Shown piece after piece: positions 43,240 through 54,654 of a DNA stretch of 64,000 nucleotides (positions are counted from its first letter, which is position 1; the number at the start of each line of letters is the position of its first letter). Position numbers and translations under genes: made by a program. The DNA comes from Betaproteobacteria bacterium (GTDB lineage Bacteria > Pseudomonadota > Gammaproteobacteria > Burkholderiales > Casimicrobiaceae). The stretch covers positions 114,189-178,188 of the forward strand of contig BOKS01000010.1 in the NCBI GenBank assembly GCA_016861105.1, given 5' to 3'. The notes under the pieces are model-generated. The model was not told where the DNA came from and made no database searches. It was given only the letters and a program-made list of their open reading frames with translations.

Positions 43240-44562
43240 CTACACCTTGTAGTAACGCTCGGCGCGCTTCTGCGCCCGCTCGGCCGCTTCCTTGGGCGAC
43301 CTCGACCCCGAGGACGCTTCCGCGACCATGTTCACGATGATGAAGTCGGCGAGCGCGCCGGCGGAGGCGTAGCCCATCTTCCCCGCGTAGCCCGAAGGCA
43401 GCATGATCTTCATCGAGTCGCGGTACGGCGTGGCCTTCGGATCCTTCCACACCGCGTGCTGCTCGTAGACGCGCAGCGCCGGCGTCACGTAGCCGATCGA
43501 CGCGGTGACCCAGGGGTCCATCTGCTCCTTCTCCATCATGAAGCGGAGGAACTCCTTCGCGGCCCTCGGGTACTTCGAGTACCGGAAGATCATCTGGTTG
43601 AAGAACAGGTTGAACTCGGTCGGCCGGCCCACGGGGCCCACCGGCAGGTTGGCGTGGAAGATGTCGGCTTCCATCTCCTTCACCTTCGGGTCGCTGGCGT
43701 TCTTCGCGGCGAAGTAGACCGAGATCCCGTTGGCGGTGATGGAGAGCTGGCCGTCGAGGAAGGCCTTGTTGTTGTTCGGGTCGAGCCACGACAGCGTCCC
43801 GGGGACGAAGGTGTTGTAGAGCTCGCGCCCGTACTCGAGCGCGCGGATCGTCTCGGGGCTGTTGATGACGACCTCGTTCTTCTCGTTGACCAGGCGCCCG
43901 CCGTGCGACCACACCACCCAGTTGGCGTACGTGTTGCCGTCGCCCGTCGCGTTGCCGAGGGCGAATCCGCCCGGCGTCCCCTTGTCCTTCAGCGCCCGCA
44001 TCATCTTGAGGAAGCCGTCGGTGTCCTTCGGCACGGCGTCGTAGCCGGCGGCCTTGAGCATGCTGGCCCGGTAGACGAGCGCGTTGCCGGCGCACCCGAG
44101 CGGCACGCCGATCCACCGCTTCCCGTCCGGCCTGAGGTACTGCTCGCACACCGGGTACCAGCCGCCGTACTTCTTCCCCAGGTACTCGGCGAGGTCGGTG
44201 ACGTCGAGCAGCTTGTCCGGGTACAGGTTCGCGTCGTCGTTGGTCGACAGGATGATGTCCGGCCCCGCGCCGGTGTTCGCGGCCACCGCCGCCTTCGGGC
44301 GCACGTCCTCCCAGCCCTCGTGGTCGACGCGGACCTCGATGCCGTACTTGTCGCTGAACTTCTTGACGTTCGCCATGTACGTGTCTTCGTCGCCCTGGAC
44401 GAAGCGCTTCCAGCGCAGCACGCGCAGGCGCGCGCCCTTCTCCGGCTGGTTGTTCCACGCCGCCTGGGCGCTGGCCACGCGCGGCGCGAGCAGCGTGCCG
44501 GCCACCGTCCCCGCGGCGATGCCGGCCGTGGTCTTCAGGAAATCACGACGCTTGTTCCTCAT
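43240..44562 (-). CDS. ABC transporter substrate-binding protein (extracellular, family 1)
   Basis: A 440-residue periplasmic binding protein. The N-terminus has a twin-arginine signal (RNKRRDFLKTTAGIAAGT, cleavage after VASAQA), so it is probably exported folded. The mature part shows the cluster B carbohydrate-binding fold (FSDKYGIEVRVDHEGWED, TGAGPDIILSTNDDAN, YKVPLG-like IGVPLGCAGNALVYR). AGGAGGAGAGG forms a very strong ribosome-binding site ahead of the ATG. The gene lies between the ATPase and permease genes. The ligand is unknown; residues for a specific sugar could not be assigned. Confidence 0.9.
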   Translation of the reverse strand: MRNKRRDFLKTTAGIAAGTVAGTLLAPRVASAQAAWNNQPEKGARLRVLRWKRFVQGDEDTYMANVKKFSDKYGIEVRVDHEGWEDVRPKAAVAANTGAGPDIILSTNDDANLYPDKLLDVTDLAEYLGKKYGGWYPVCEQYLRPDGKRWIGVPLGCAGNALVYRASMLKAAGYDAVPKDTDGFLKMMRALKDKGTPGGFALGNATGDGNTYANWVVWSHGGRLVNEKNEVVINSPETIRALEYGRELYNTFVPGTLSWLDPNNNKAFLDGQLSITANGISVYFAAKNASDPKVKEMEADIFHANLPVGPVGRPTEFNLFFNQMIFRYSKYPRAAKEFLRFMMEKEQMDPWVTASIGYVTPALRVYEQHAVWKDPKATPYRDSMKIMLPSGYAGKMGYASAGALADFIIVNMVAEASSGSRSPKEAAERAQKRAERYYKV

Positions 44563-44621
44563 CCTCTCCTCCTGGTTGGTGTGTGGAACGCGGGCTTCGC
44601 CGTTCGCCGGGCGGCTTCCCG

Positions 44622-45683
<1,062 letters not shown>

Positions 45684-45733
45684 CCCTGGCTCCTCCTCGT
45701 TCGCAGGACTCCCGCGGCGCCGGCCGCGCGCGC

Positions 45734-46759
45734 CTACGGCGTGCGCGTGCCCCGCGTCACCACGTACTCCGGCCGCCCGGTCGCGATCCACGTCGCGACG
45801 TTCTGGGCCGCCTTGCGCCGGAGCTCGAGCTCGGCTTCCGCCGAATAGAACGCGGCGTGCGGCGTGAGCACGACGCGCGGATGCCGCGTCAGCGGCGACT
45901 CCGGCGGCACCGGCTCGGCGGGCAGCACGTCGAGCCCGGCGCCGGCCAGTATTCCAGCATCGAGCGCGCGCAGGCAAGCCTCCACGTCGACGACCGCGCC
46001 GCGCGCGGTGTTGACCAGGTAGCTGCCCTTGCGCAGCGCAGCAAAGAACGCGTCGCCGATCATGCCGCGCGTCTCCGCGGTGAGCGGCGTGTGCAGGGAG
46101 ACGACGTCGGCCGCCTGCGCGAGCGCCGCGAGCGAGCCCGCGCGCTCGACGAACGCCGGGAAGTCGCCGTCGATCAGGTAAGGATCGTAGGCGATCACGC
46201 GCTTGAACACGTCGCGCGAGATCTGCGCCATCCGCTTGCCGATGCGGCCGAGCCCGACGATGCCCAGCGTCATCTCGCGCGGCCGCCGCAGCGGGCCGGA
46301 CGACAGGTAGTGCCAGCGCTGCGACGCTGTGATGTCGCGGTGGTAGGCCACGATGTTGCGCGCGACGGCGAGCGCGAGCGCGAGCGCGTGCGTCGCCACC
46401 TCGCCGACCCCGTAGTCGGGCGAGTTCGCGACCCACACCCCGTGGCGCTCGCAGGCCTGCGTGTCGACGGTGTCGTAGCCGGCGCCGTAGCGGCTGACGA
46501 TGCCGAGCCCGGGCAGCGCGGCGACGACCTCCTCGGTGACCGGCGCGTACTGCAGCAGGATGCCGCAGCAGCCCTGCGCGGCACGGATCACCTCGGCGGG
46601 GCTGCGGCACTGCGCGGCCGCCATCTCGATGCCCTGGCGGCGGAAGAGCGCCTGCTCGAGGTCGAGGTCGGGGTAGTCGTAGTCGGCGACGAGGACGCGT
46701 GGCACGGTCTGGCTGGCTGCGGGCGGCGGAGCGGCGCACGTTAAACGGGCTGCCGTCAT
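45734..46759 (-). CDS. D-isomer-specific 2-hydroxyacid dehydrogenase (CtBP-like)
   Basis: A 341-residue NAD-dependent dehydrogenase acting on 2-hydroxy acids, resembling C-terminal-binding-protein-like members. Seen are the substrate-domain [14 protein letters not shown], the Rossmann [14 protein letters not shown] near 165, catalytic Arg in NTARGAVVD, Glu in [14 protein letters not shown] and His in LTPHAAFYS. It lies at the head of the ABC importer operon (50 bases before the ATPase gene), so it may oxidise or reduce the imported compound. The true substrate is unknown, and glyoxylate or phosphoglycerate specificity cannot be told from sequence. It is divergent from mesD with 146 bases between. 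Confidence 0.85.
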   Translation of the reverse strand: MTAARLTCAAPPPAASQTVPRVLVADYDYPDLDLEQALFRRQGIEMAAAQCRSPAEVIRAAQGCCGILLQYAPVTEEVVAALPGLGIVSRYGAGYDTVDTQACERHGVWVANSPDYGVGEVATHALALALAVARNIVAYHRDITASQRWHYLSSGPLRRPREMTLGIVGLGRIGKRMAQISRDVFKRVIAYDPYLIDGDFPAFVERAGSLAALAQAADVVSLHTPLTAETRGMIGDAFFAALRKGSYLVNTARGAVVDVEACLRALDAGILAGAGLDVLPAEPVPPESPLTRHPRVVLTPHAAFYSAEAELELRRKAAQNVATWIATGRPEYVVTRGTRTP

Positions 46760-46905
46760 TGGTCAAGTGGCCGGACCAATCGCGGACGCCCGTGCTGCGG
46801 GACGTGCGGGACGGCCGCGCCGGGGGGACCCGCGCGCCGGCGGCGGTGCTACGCTGCGCACCCTTGGTCGCTTCGTGCCTGCGCCCGCCCCGCCCGACCT
46901 TCGCC

Positions 46906-47919
46906 ATGCTCTTTCCGACGACCATCGCCGGCAGCCTCCCCAAGCCAGCGTGGCTCGCGGAGCCCGGCGCGCTGTGGGCGCCCTGGCGCCTCGACGGCGA
47001 GGCGCTGGCGCAGGGCAAGCGCGACGCCGTGCGCCTCGCGCTGTTCGAGCAGGAGCGCGCCGGCATCGACATCGTCACGGACGGGGAGCAGACGCGGCGC
47101 CACTTCGTGACGACGTTCATCGAAGGGCTCGACGGCGTGGACTTCGAGCGCCGGCGCACCGTGCGCATCCGCAACCGCTACGACGCCGACGTGCCGGTGG
47201 TCGCCGGGCCGGTGGCGCGCCGGCGGCCGATCTACGTCGACGACGCGCGCTTCGTGCGGTCGCAGACCGCGCGGCGGGTGAAGTACACGCTGCCGGGCCC
47301 GATGACGATGGTCGACACGCTGTTCGACGCGCACTACCGCAGCCGCGAGAAGCTCGCGTGGGCGTTCGCGGAGATCCTCAACGCCGAGGCGCGGGAGATC
47401 GCCGCGCTCGGCATCGACGTGATCCAGTTCGACGAGCCGGCGTTCAACGTGTACTTCGACGAGGTCCGCGACTGGGGCATCGCCGCGCTGGAGCGCGCCG
47501 CGGCCGGCCTCGCGTGCGCCACCGCCGTGCACATCTGCTACGGCTACGGCATCAAGGCCAACGTCGAGTGGAAGAAGACGCTCGGCGGGGAGTGGCGCCA
47601 GTACGAGGCGACGTTTCCGCTGCTGGCGCGCTCGGCGATCGGCCAGGTGTCGCTCGAGTGCCAGAACTCGCGCGTGCCGATCGACCTCGTCGCGCTGCTC
47701 GACGGCAAGGACGTCCTGGTCGGCGCGATCGACGTCGCCACCGAGCGCATCGAGACGGCCGAGGAGGTGGCCGCCACGCTGCGCGCCGCGGCGCGCCTGG
47801 TGCCGCCGGAGCGCGTGCAGGCGTGCACCAACTGCGGCATGGTCCCGCTCTCCCGCGAGGTCGCGCGCGGCAAGCTGCGCGCCCTGGCGGCCGGCGCGGC
47901 CCTGGCGCGCGCCGGCTGA
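46906..47919 (+). CDS. mesD: Core-type methionine synthase (MesD-like)
   Basis: A 337-residue cobalamin-independent methionine synthase resembling the C-terminal half of MetE. It has [13 protein letters not shown] at the start, [48 protein letters not shown] and the zinc-site ends AVHICYGYG and [10 protein letters not shown]. These match the MesD class found in many proteobacteria, which uses 5-methyltetrahydrofolate and is reported to need the DUF1852 protein MesX. No such gene is next to it here. The ATG at 46906 is chosen because homologues start a few residues before TAGSLPKP. A hairpin (47950-47956 with 47962-47968) lies past the stop and may terminate it. Confidence 0.85.
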   Translation: MLFPTTIAGSLPKPAWLAEPGALWAPWRLDGEALAQGKRDAVRLALFEQERAGIDIVTDGEQTRRHFVTTFIEGLDGVDFERRRTVRIRNRYDADVPVVAGPVARRRPIYVDDARFVRSQTARRVKYTLPGPMTMVDTLFDAHYRSREKLAWAFAEILNAEAREIAALGIDVIQFDEPAFNVYFDEVRDWGIAALERAAAGLACATAVHICYGYGIKANVEWKKTLGGEWRQYEATFPLLARSAIGQVSLECQNSRVPIDLVALLDGKDVLVGAIDVATERIETAEEVAATLRAAARLVPPERVQACTNCGMVPLSREVARGKLRALAAGAALARAG

Positions 47920-47992
47920 CCGGCCGCCGAGCTAAGGACCTTTGCGGTTGCGGGCGGGCGCCGCCCGCGGCGGCTATCCCGCGGCGGGGGCC

Positions 47993-48018
47993 TTGTCAAG
48001 TGCGGGTTTTGCTATACT
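47993..48018 (+). promoter_or_regulatory. Probable promoter of the cold-shock gene
   Basis: TATACT (48013-48018) is a good -10 box, with TTGTCA (47993-47998) upstream at a short spacing of 14 bases. Transcription would start near 48025, giving an untranslated leader of about 160 bases before the ATG, a length typical of cold-shock mRNAs that fold differently with temperature. Confidence 0.5.
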
Positions 48019-48185
48019 CCGCCGGTCGTTAGCGGTCCCAAGCGCCGAAGCACTCCGTACCGGGCCGGCTTCTTTGTGCCTCCGCCGCCCCGCTTGAGTC
48101 CCCCCGCCTTGAGATTCGAGAACACCGCGCCGGGCGTCTCCCGGCATCTTCCTTTCATTCATTCGTCTCGAGGATTCGTACAGTC

Positions 48186-48389
48186 ATGGCAACCGGTACG
48201 GTGAAGTGGTTCAACGATGCGAAGGGCTTCGGCTTCATCAAGCCCGACGACGGCGGCGAGGACCTGTTCGCGCACTTCACGGCGATCAAGGGCACCGGAT
48301 TCAAGACGCTCAAGGAAGGCCAGAAGGTCTCCTTCGAGGTCGCGACCGGGCCGAAGGGCAAGCAGGCGACCAACATCCAGGCCGCCTGA
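48186..48389 (+). CDS. csp: Cold-shock protein (CspA family)
   Basis: A 67-residue single cold-shock domain that binds single-stranded RNA and DNA. RNP1 is KGFGFI (residues 13-18) and RNP2 is LFAHF (27-31), within [20 protein letters not shown] and [11 protein letters not shown]. It is bracketed by a good promoter with a long leader and a textbook intrinsic terminator, so it is a single-gene transcript. Whether it is cold-inducible or constitutive cannot be told from sequence; the long leader suggests post-transcriptional control. Confidence 0.97.
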   Translation: MATGTVKWFNDAKGFGFIKPDDGGEDLFAHFTAIKGTGFKTLKEGQKVSFEVATGPKGKQATNIQAA

Positions 48390-48406
48390 AGCACCGCCGC
48401 TTCCGC

Positions 48407-48434
48407 AAAAAGGCCGGGCGACGCCCGGCCTTTT
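48407..48434 (+). terminator. Intrinsic terminator of the cold-shock gene
   Basis: Twelve-base perfect arms (48408-48419 and 48423-48434) with a 3-base loop, GC-rich in the middle and ending in TTTT. The stem begins 18 bases after the csp stop. It is the clearest Rho-independent terminator in the window. Confidence 0.85.
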
Positions 48435-48808
48435 GCATTGCGGCGCCGCATCGCGGCCGGCGTCCCGCGCGCGGGCGCGGGAGCGGCGCGAGCGCCGCGC
48501 GGCCGCGCGCTCGCGCGGATTGCGTGCACCGGCCCCCGGGCATGTGTGGGCCCGTTGACCCATGTCAAACGGCAAAGTTCGACAGACGCTAGGGTTGTGC
48601 CCAGCGACGGCGGCACGGCCGGGGCGCACGCGACTTCGGTCCGCGCACCGCGTACGGCGACGTGACGCCGCACGAAGGAGGATGCGACAGAACGTGGCAA
48701 GGCACGCGGCGGTGGCGCCGCCCGCCGCGCCGCACGACCGAGCCCGAAGACCCCAGCCAGCCCGCGCATCGCCGCGCCGGACCGCGGCGCGCGATGCGGG
48801 CGACCGCG
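48435..48808 (+). promoter_or_regulatory. Upstream region of the nuo operon, with an FNR-like palindrome
   Basis: This 374-base spacer should hold the nuo promoter. A palindrome TTGAC-N4-GTCAA (48555-48568) resembles FNR/CRP-family operators (TTGAT-N4-ATCAA) and its left half could double as a -35, but no good -10 is spaced properly from it. No gene was recognised. An AAGGAGG before an ATG at 48682 opens a frame unlike any known protein, out of frame with nuoA. Confidence 0.35.
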
Positions 48809-49174
48809 ATGAGCCCCTACGTAGTCTTCCTGCTGTACATGCTCGCGATCCTCGGGTTCGTTGCGACGACGCTGCTGCTCAACCGCCTGCTCGGGCCGCG
48901 GCCGCACGCGAGCGCGACCAAGCTCGAGCCCTTCGAGTGCGGCGCGACGCCGGTCGAGCCGGTCAACGTCAAGGCGGTGCCGATCAAGTACTACGCGGTT
49001 GCGATCGTGTTCATCCTGTTCGACCTGGAGACGGTGTTCCTCTTCCTGTGGGCGCTGGGCGCGCAGCCGCTGACCACGTTCATGCTCGCGACGTTCGCGA
49101 TCTTCATGGCGCTGCTGGTGCTGATCCTGCTGTACGTCTACCGCGCGCGGCTCGTCGAGATGGTGAGCGAGTAG
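48809..49174 (+). CDS. nuoA: NADH-quinone oxidoreductase subunit A
   Basis: A membrane subunit of complex I, 121 residues, three helices. The start MSPYVVFLLYMLAILGFVATT is typical. The conserved loop motif KLEPFECGATP carries the Glu and Cys common to NuoA, then KYYAVAIVFILFDLETVFLFLWA. I chose the ATG at 48809 because helix 1 then begins directly; upstream ATGs (48794 and a GTG at 48662) would add hydrophilic residues. It is the first gene of the nuo operon, 4 bases before nuoB. Confidence 0.95.
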   Translation: MSPYVVFLLYMLAILGFVATTLLLNRLLGPRPHASATKLEPFECGATPVEPVNVKAVPIKYYAVAIVFILFDLETVFLFLWALGAQPLTTFMLATFAIFMALLVLILLYVYRARLVEMVSE

Positions 49175-49178
49175 CGCG

Positions 49179-49694
49179 ATGGGCGCGCGGACGATCCCGG
49201 TCGCGGCGGCACCGAAGCGCCATCCGGCGCTCGAGTACCTGACGACGCGCAAGGACGAGCTCGTCGGCTGGGCGCGCAAGTTCTCGCTGTTCCCCTATCC
49301 GTTCGTCACCGCGTGCTGCGCCATGGAGTTCATGGCCGTCAGCTCTACGCCGTACGACACCGACCGCTTCGGCGCGGCGCTGCCGCGATTCTCGCCGCGG
49401 CAGTCGGACCTGCTGATGGTGGTCGGGACGATCAACCACAAGCAGGCGCCGATCCTGCGCAAGGTCTACGAGCAGATGTGCGAGCCGAAGTGGGTGATGG
49501 CCTTCGGCGCGTGCGCGACCTCCGGCGGCTTCTACCAGAACTACGCCGCGGTCGCGGGCATCGACCGCATCGTGCCCGTCGACGTCTACGTGCCCGGCTG
49601 CCCGCCGCGCCCCGAGACCGTGATCGACGCGATCATGAGGCTGCAGGACCGCATCGCCGGGCAGAAGCACCCGATCCTGGGCGGCGGGACGTGA
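49179..49694 (+). CDS. nuoB: NADH-quinone oxidoreductase subunit B
   Basis: A peripheral arm subunit, 171 residues, that holds cluster N2, the last iron-sulfur centre before quinone. Ligands are visible: the tandem Cys pair in TACCAMEFMA, one Cys in FGACATSGGFYQNYA, and one in VPGCPPRPE. The stretch EYLTTRKDELVGWARKFSLF precedes it. The gene overlaps nuoCD by four bases (GTGA). Confidence 0.96.
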   Translation: MGARTIPVAAAPKRHPALEYLTTRKDELVGWARKFSLFPYPFVTACCAMEFMAVSSTPYDTDRFGAALPRFSPRQSDLLMVVGTINHKQAPILRKVYEQMCEPKWVMAFGACATSGGFYQNYAAVAGIDRIVPVDVYVPGCPPRPETVIDAIMRLQDRIAGQKHPILGGGT

Positions 49695-51454
49695 GCGGCG
49701 ACGCGCGCTTCGACGCGGTCCGCGCCGCCCTGGGCGCGGGTGCGGCCGACGCACCGGTCGAGCACGGCGTGCTCGTCGTCGGCCTCGCGGCGCACGAGGT
49801 GCGCGCCGCGGCGGGCGTGCTGCGCCACGCGGGGTTCGACGTGCTGCTCGACGTCACCGCGGTCGACTGGCTGCCGCGCACGCCGCGCTTCGACGTCGTC
49901 TGGCACTTCTACTCGACCGCGCTGCACGCGCGCGTGCGGCTGACGGCGCCCGTGGCCGAGGACGCGTGCGAGGTCGACTCGCTGCTCGACCTCTACGGCG
50001 CCGCGTCGTTCGTCGAGCGCGAGTGCCACGAGATGTACGGCATCCGCTTCCGCGGCCACGGCGACCTGCGCCCGCTTCTGCTCTACGAGGGCTTCGTCGG
50101 CCATCCGCTGCGCAAGGACTACGACAAGCGGGCCGAGCAGCCGCTGATCCCGATGCGCGATCCGGTCGCCGAGCGCGTCGCCGCCGGCTGGGGCGAGCTG
50201 CCGCCCGCGGAGCCCGCGCGCGCGCCGGCGCCGCTGCCCGCGGGGCCGCTGCCCAATCCGGTGCGGCCGGCGTTCGACCGCGCGAGCCGCGAGGACCGCG
50301 TCGTGGTCAACATCGGCCCGTCGCACCCGGCGACGCACGGCACCGTGCAGATCATCACGGAGCTCGAGGGCGAGAAGATCGTCCGCGTCGACGTCCACTG
50401 CGGCTACCTGCACCGCGGCTTCGAGAAGGAGTGCGAGTCGCACACCTGGCACAACCTGATCCCCTACGTCGACAGGCTCAACTACTGCTCGGCGCTGATC
50501 AACGACTTCGCCTACGTGGAGGGCGTCGAGAAGCTGATGGGGATCGAGATCACGCCGCGCTGCCTGTGGCTGCGCACGCTGCTGTCCGAGTACTCGCGCC
50601 TCGCCGACCACCTGACCTGCATCGCCGCCGCACTGATGGAGCTGGGTGCGATGACCGCGTTCCTCTACCTCGTGATGCTGCGCGACTGGATCTACGAGCA
50701 CCTCGCCGACCTGACCGGCGCGCGCGTCACCTACTCGTACGGCCGCATCGGCGGCCTCGCCCGCGACCTGCCCGAGGGGTGGCTCGAGCGGCTGGAGTGG
50801 ATCCTCGGCCGCTACGACGAGTTCGTCGGCCGCGTGCACGGGCTCGTGGACCGCAACCGGATCTTCATCGACCGCATGCGCGACGTCGGCGTGCTCACGA
50901 CCGCCGAGGCGCTCGACTACGGCTACACCGGGCCGATCCTGCGCTCGACGGGCGCCGCGCGCGACCTGCGCAAGGACACGCCCTACCTCGCCTACGCCGA
51001 GCTCGACTTCGAGGTGCCGGTCGGCATCAAGGGCGACAACTACGACCGCTACTACGTCCGCATGCGGGAGATGGACGAGTCCGTGCACATGATCCGCCAG
51101 TGCGTCGACCGGCTTCCCGCGGGCCCGGTGGACGTCGACGACCGGCGCTGCACCTTCCCGCCGAAGCCCCTCGTCTACGGCGAGATCGAGTCGCTGATCA
51201 ACCACTTCAAGCTGGTGATCGACGGCCCGCGCGTGCCGGCGGGCAGCGTCTACACCGCGCACGAGTCGCCGAACGGCGAGCTGGGGTTCTTCCTCGTCTC
51301 CGACGGCACCGGGACGCCGCACAAGGTGCACGTGCGCGCGCCGTCGTTCGTGCACCTGGGGGGGCTGCACCGGATGCTCGTCGGCGACCAGCTCGCCGAC
51401 GTCGTGCCCACGTTCGGGTCGATCAACATGATCGGCGGCGAGTGCGACCGATGA
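49691..51454 (+). CDS. nuoCD: NADH-quinone oxidoreductase subunit C/D (fused)
   Basis: A single 587-residue frame that joins NuoC (about 1-170, with FVERECHEMYGIRFRGH and LRKDYDKR) to NuoD (from about 200, VVVNIGPSHPATHGTV, then GYLHRGFEKECE and NRIFIDRMRDVG). A Pro/Ala-rich linker (PAEPARAPAPLPAGPL) connects the halves. Fused NuoCD occurs in E. coli and Pseudomonas but most betaproteobacteria have separate genes, so this complex belongs to a different clade. The start is GTG at 49691, overlapping the nuoB stop. No stop or frameshift separates the domains. Confidence 0.94.
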   Translation: MSGDARFDAVRAALGAGAADAPVEHGVLVVGLAAHEVRAAAGVLRHAGFDVLLDVTAVDWLPRTPRFDVVWHFYSTALHARVRLTAPVAEDACEVDSLLDLYGAASFVERECHEMYGIRFRGHGDLRPLLLYEGFVGHPLRKDYDKRAEQPLIPMRDPVAERVAAGWGELPPAEPARAPAPLPAGPLPNPVRPAFDRASREDRVVVNIGPSHPATHGTVQIITELEGEKIVRVDVHCGYLHRGFEKECESHTWHNLIPYVDRLNYCSALINDFAYVEGVEKLMGIEITPRCLWLRTLLSEYSRLADHLTCIAAALMELGAMTAFLYLVMLRDWIYEHLADLTGARVTYSYGRIGGLARDLPEGWLERLEWILGRYDEFVGRVHGLVDRNRIFIDRMRDVGVLTTAEALDYGYTGPILRSTGAARDLRKDTPYLAYAELDFEVPVGIKGDNYDRYYVRMREMDESVHMIRQCVDRLPAGPVDVDDRRCTFPPKPLVYGEIESLINHFKLVIDGPRVPAGSVYTAHESPNGELGFFLVSDGTGTPHKVHVRAPSFVHLGGLHRMLVGDQLADVVPTFGSINMIGGECDR

Positions 51455-51914
51455 AGCACCTGATCCCCGAGTTCGAGAAGCTGAAGCGCCGCTATCCCGC
51501 GGGCTTCGAGTCGTCGCTCGTGCTGCCGTGCCTGCACCGCATCCAGGACGACCGCGGCTACGTCGCCGACGAGGACGTCGACGGGCTGTGCGCGTGGCTC
51601 GGCGTGCCGCGCATCCAGGTCGAGGAGGTCCTCTCGTACTACACCATGTTCCGCCGCTCGCCCGTCGGGCGCTGGCACGTGCAGGTGTGCCGCAACGTCT
51701 CGTGCTCGATGCGCGGCGCCGAGCGGCTCATCGGCCACGTCTGCCGCCGGCTCGGCGTCGAGCCCGGCACGACGACCGCCGACGGGCGCTTCACCGTCTC
51801 CACCGTCGAGTGCCTCGGCTCCTGCGGCACGGCACCGGTGATGGTCGTCAACGAGGCCTACCACGAGAACATGGACGCGGCGAAGGCGGACGCGCTGCTG
51901 GAGGGCCTGAAGTA

Positions 51915-51915
<1 letters not shown>
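51451..51915 (+). CDS. nuoE: NADH-quinone oxidoreductase subunit E
   Basis: The thioredoxin-like 2Fe-2S subunit (N1a) of the NADH-oxidising module, 154 residues. The four cysteine ligands are in CRNVSC and ECLGSCGTAP. The N-terminal helix region RRYPAGFESSLVLPCLHRIQ and VLSYYTMFRRSP match NuoE. The ATG at 51451 overlaps the nuoCD stop (ATGA), and its TAA overlaps the nuoF ATG by one base. Confidence 0.94.
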
Positions 51916-53217
<1,302 letters not shown>

Positions 53218-53225
<8 letters not shown>

Positions 53226-54654
53226 GATCTTCATCGACGGCGTCGCCGTGGCGGCGAAGGACGGCCAGACGGTGATGGAGGCCGCGCGCGACGCCGGCGT
53301 CTACATCCCGGGCTTCTGCTGGCACCCGCAGCTGTCGGTCGCCGGCAACTGCCGGCTGTGCATGGTCGAGGTCGAGGGCGAGACCGGCGGGTGGATGGAC
53401 ATCGCCTGCAACATGCCGGCGACGCGCGGCATGAAGGTGCTGACGAACTCGCCCAGGGTGCGCGAGCGGCGCAAGGTGATGCTGGAGATGGTCCTGCTGA
53501 ACCACCCGGTCGACTGCGGCGTCTGCGACAAGGCCGGCGAGTGCATGCTGCAGGACTACCACTACGAGCACAACGGGGCGCCCTCGGTCTCCACGGTCCC
53601 CAAGGTGCGCGCGACGAAGTTCCACGACCTGTCCTCCAGGATCCTGCTCGACAACGAGCGCTGCGTGCTGTGCTCGCGCTGCGTGCGCTTCACGCGCGAG
53701 GTGTCGCGGTCGCACGCGCTGGGCATCGTCGCCCGCGGCGACCACTCGCTCGTGCGCTGCGACGAGAAGCGCTCGCTCGACGACGACCCCTACTCCGACA
53801 ACGTCGTCGACATCTGCCCGGTCGGCGCGCTGCTCTCGAGGCGCTTCCTCTACAAGTCCCGCGTCTGGTACCTGCAGAAGACACCGTCGGTGTGCCCGGG
53901 GTGCGAGCGCGGCTGCACGATCGACCTGTGGCACCGCAAGGCCGAGTGGAGGCTCAACGCGCTGGACGCCCGCCACAACACGGCGATCGAGCGTGTCACG
54001 CCGCGCGAGAATCCCGCGGTCAACGGGCCGTGGATCTGCAACAAGGCGCGCGACCTTCCCGACCTGCTCGAGCGGGCCCGCGCCGAGGGACCCATGCTCA
54101 AGGGCCGGCGCGTCGCCATGGCGGAGGCCCTGGCGGCCGCGCGCCAGCTCGTCGAGGCGGCCCGCCGGCCGGTCGCGCTGGTGTCGTCGTGGGGCAGCAA
54201 CGAGGAGCTCGCGGCGGCGCACGCGGCGCTCGCCGGACGCTTCCGCTGCCACGTCAAGGCCGACCACGCGCCGCGGCCCGGCGAACGCCTCGCCGACGAC
54301 CTGCTGATCCGCCCGGACAAGAACCCCAACGGCCGCCGCGCCCGCGAACTCTTCGGGGAGGCGCCGCCCGCGCTCGAGGGCGCGGACCTCGTGCTCGCCT
54401 GGGGCGAGGGCTTCGACTTCGCGGACGTGCCGCGCGGCGCGCGCACGATCCTGCTCAACGCGTTCCTCGCGCCGGAGAACGGCCACGCCGACGCGTTCTT
54501 CGCGACGACGCTGCAGACCGAGCGCGCCGGCCACTACACGAACTTCGCCGGGACGGTGAGCGCGTTCACGCCGATCTGCCCCGCCGCGCCGCACACCGTC
54601 GACGCCGAGGCGGTGTTCGCGGCGCTCGCGGTGCGCCCGAGGGTGAGCGCATGA
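53218..54654 (+). CDS. nuoG: NADH-quinone oxidoreductase subunit G (short form)
   Basis: The multi-cluster subunit, 478 residues against about 700-900 in most bacteria. The N-terminal 2Fe-2S domain (CRLCMVEVEG) is followed by the His-ligand N5 region (HPVDCGVCDKAGEC), and 4Fe-4S ligands (CVLCSRCVRFTREV). Then C-P-G-C-E-R-G-C and, 40 residues later, another Cys (NGPWICNKARD) could bind the extra cluster N7. The C-terminal molybdopterin-like domain is cut to about 200 residues. It starts with TTG at 53218, with GGAG 7 bases upstream and no better start near. It overlaps nuoF and nuoH. Confidence 0.93.

Noticed and set aside
48682..49242. ATG at 48682 with a perfect AAGGAGG upstream of nuoA
   Set aside because: It is out of frame with nuoA, runs antiparallel in meaning through nuoA in another frame, and has an Arg/Ala-rich translation without known similarity.
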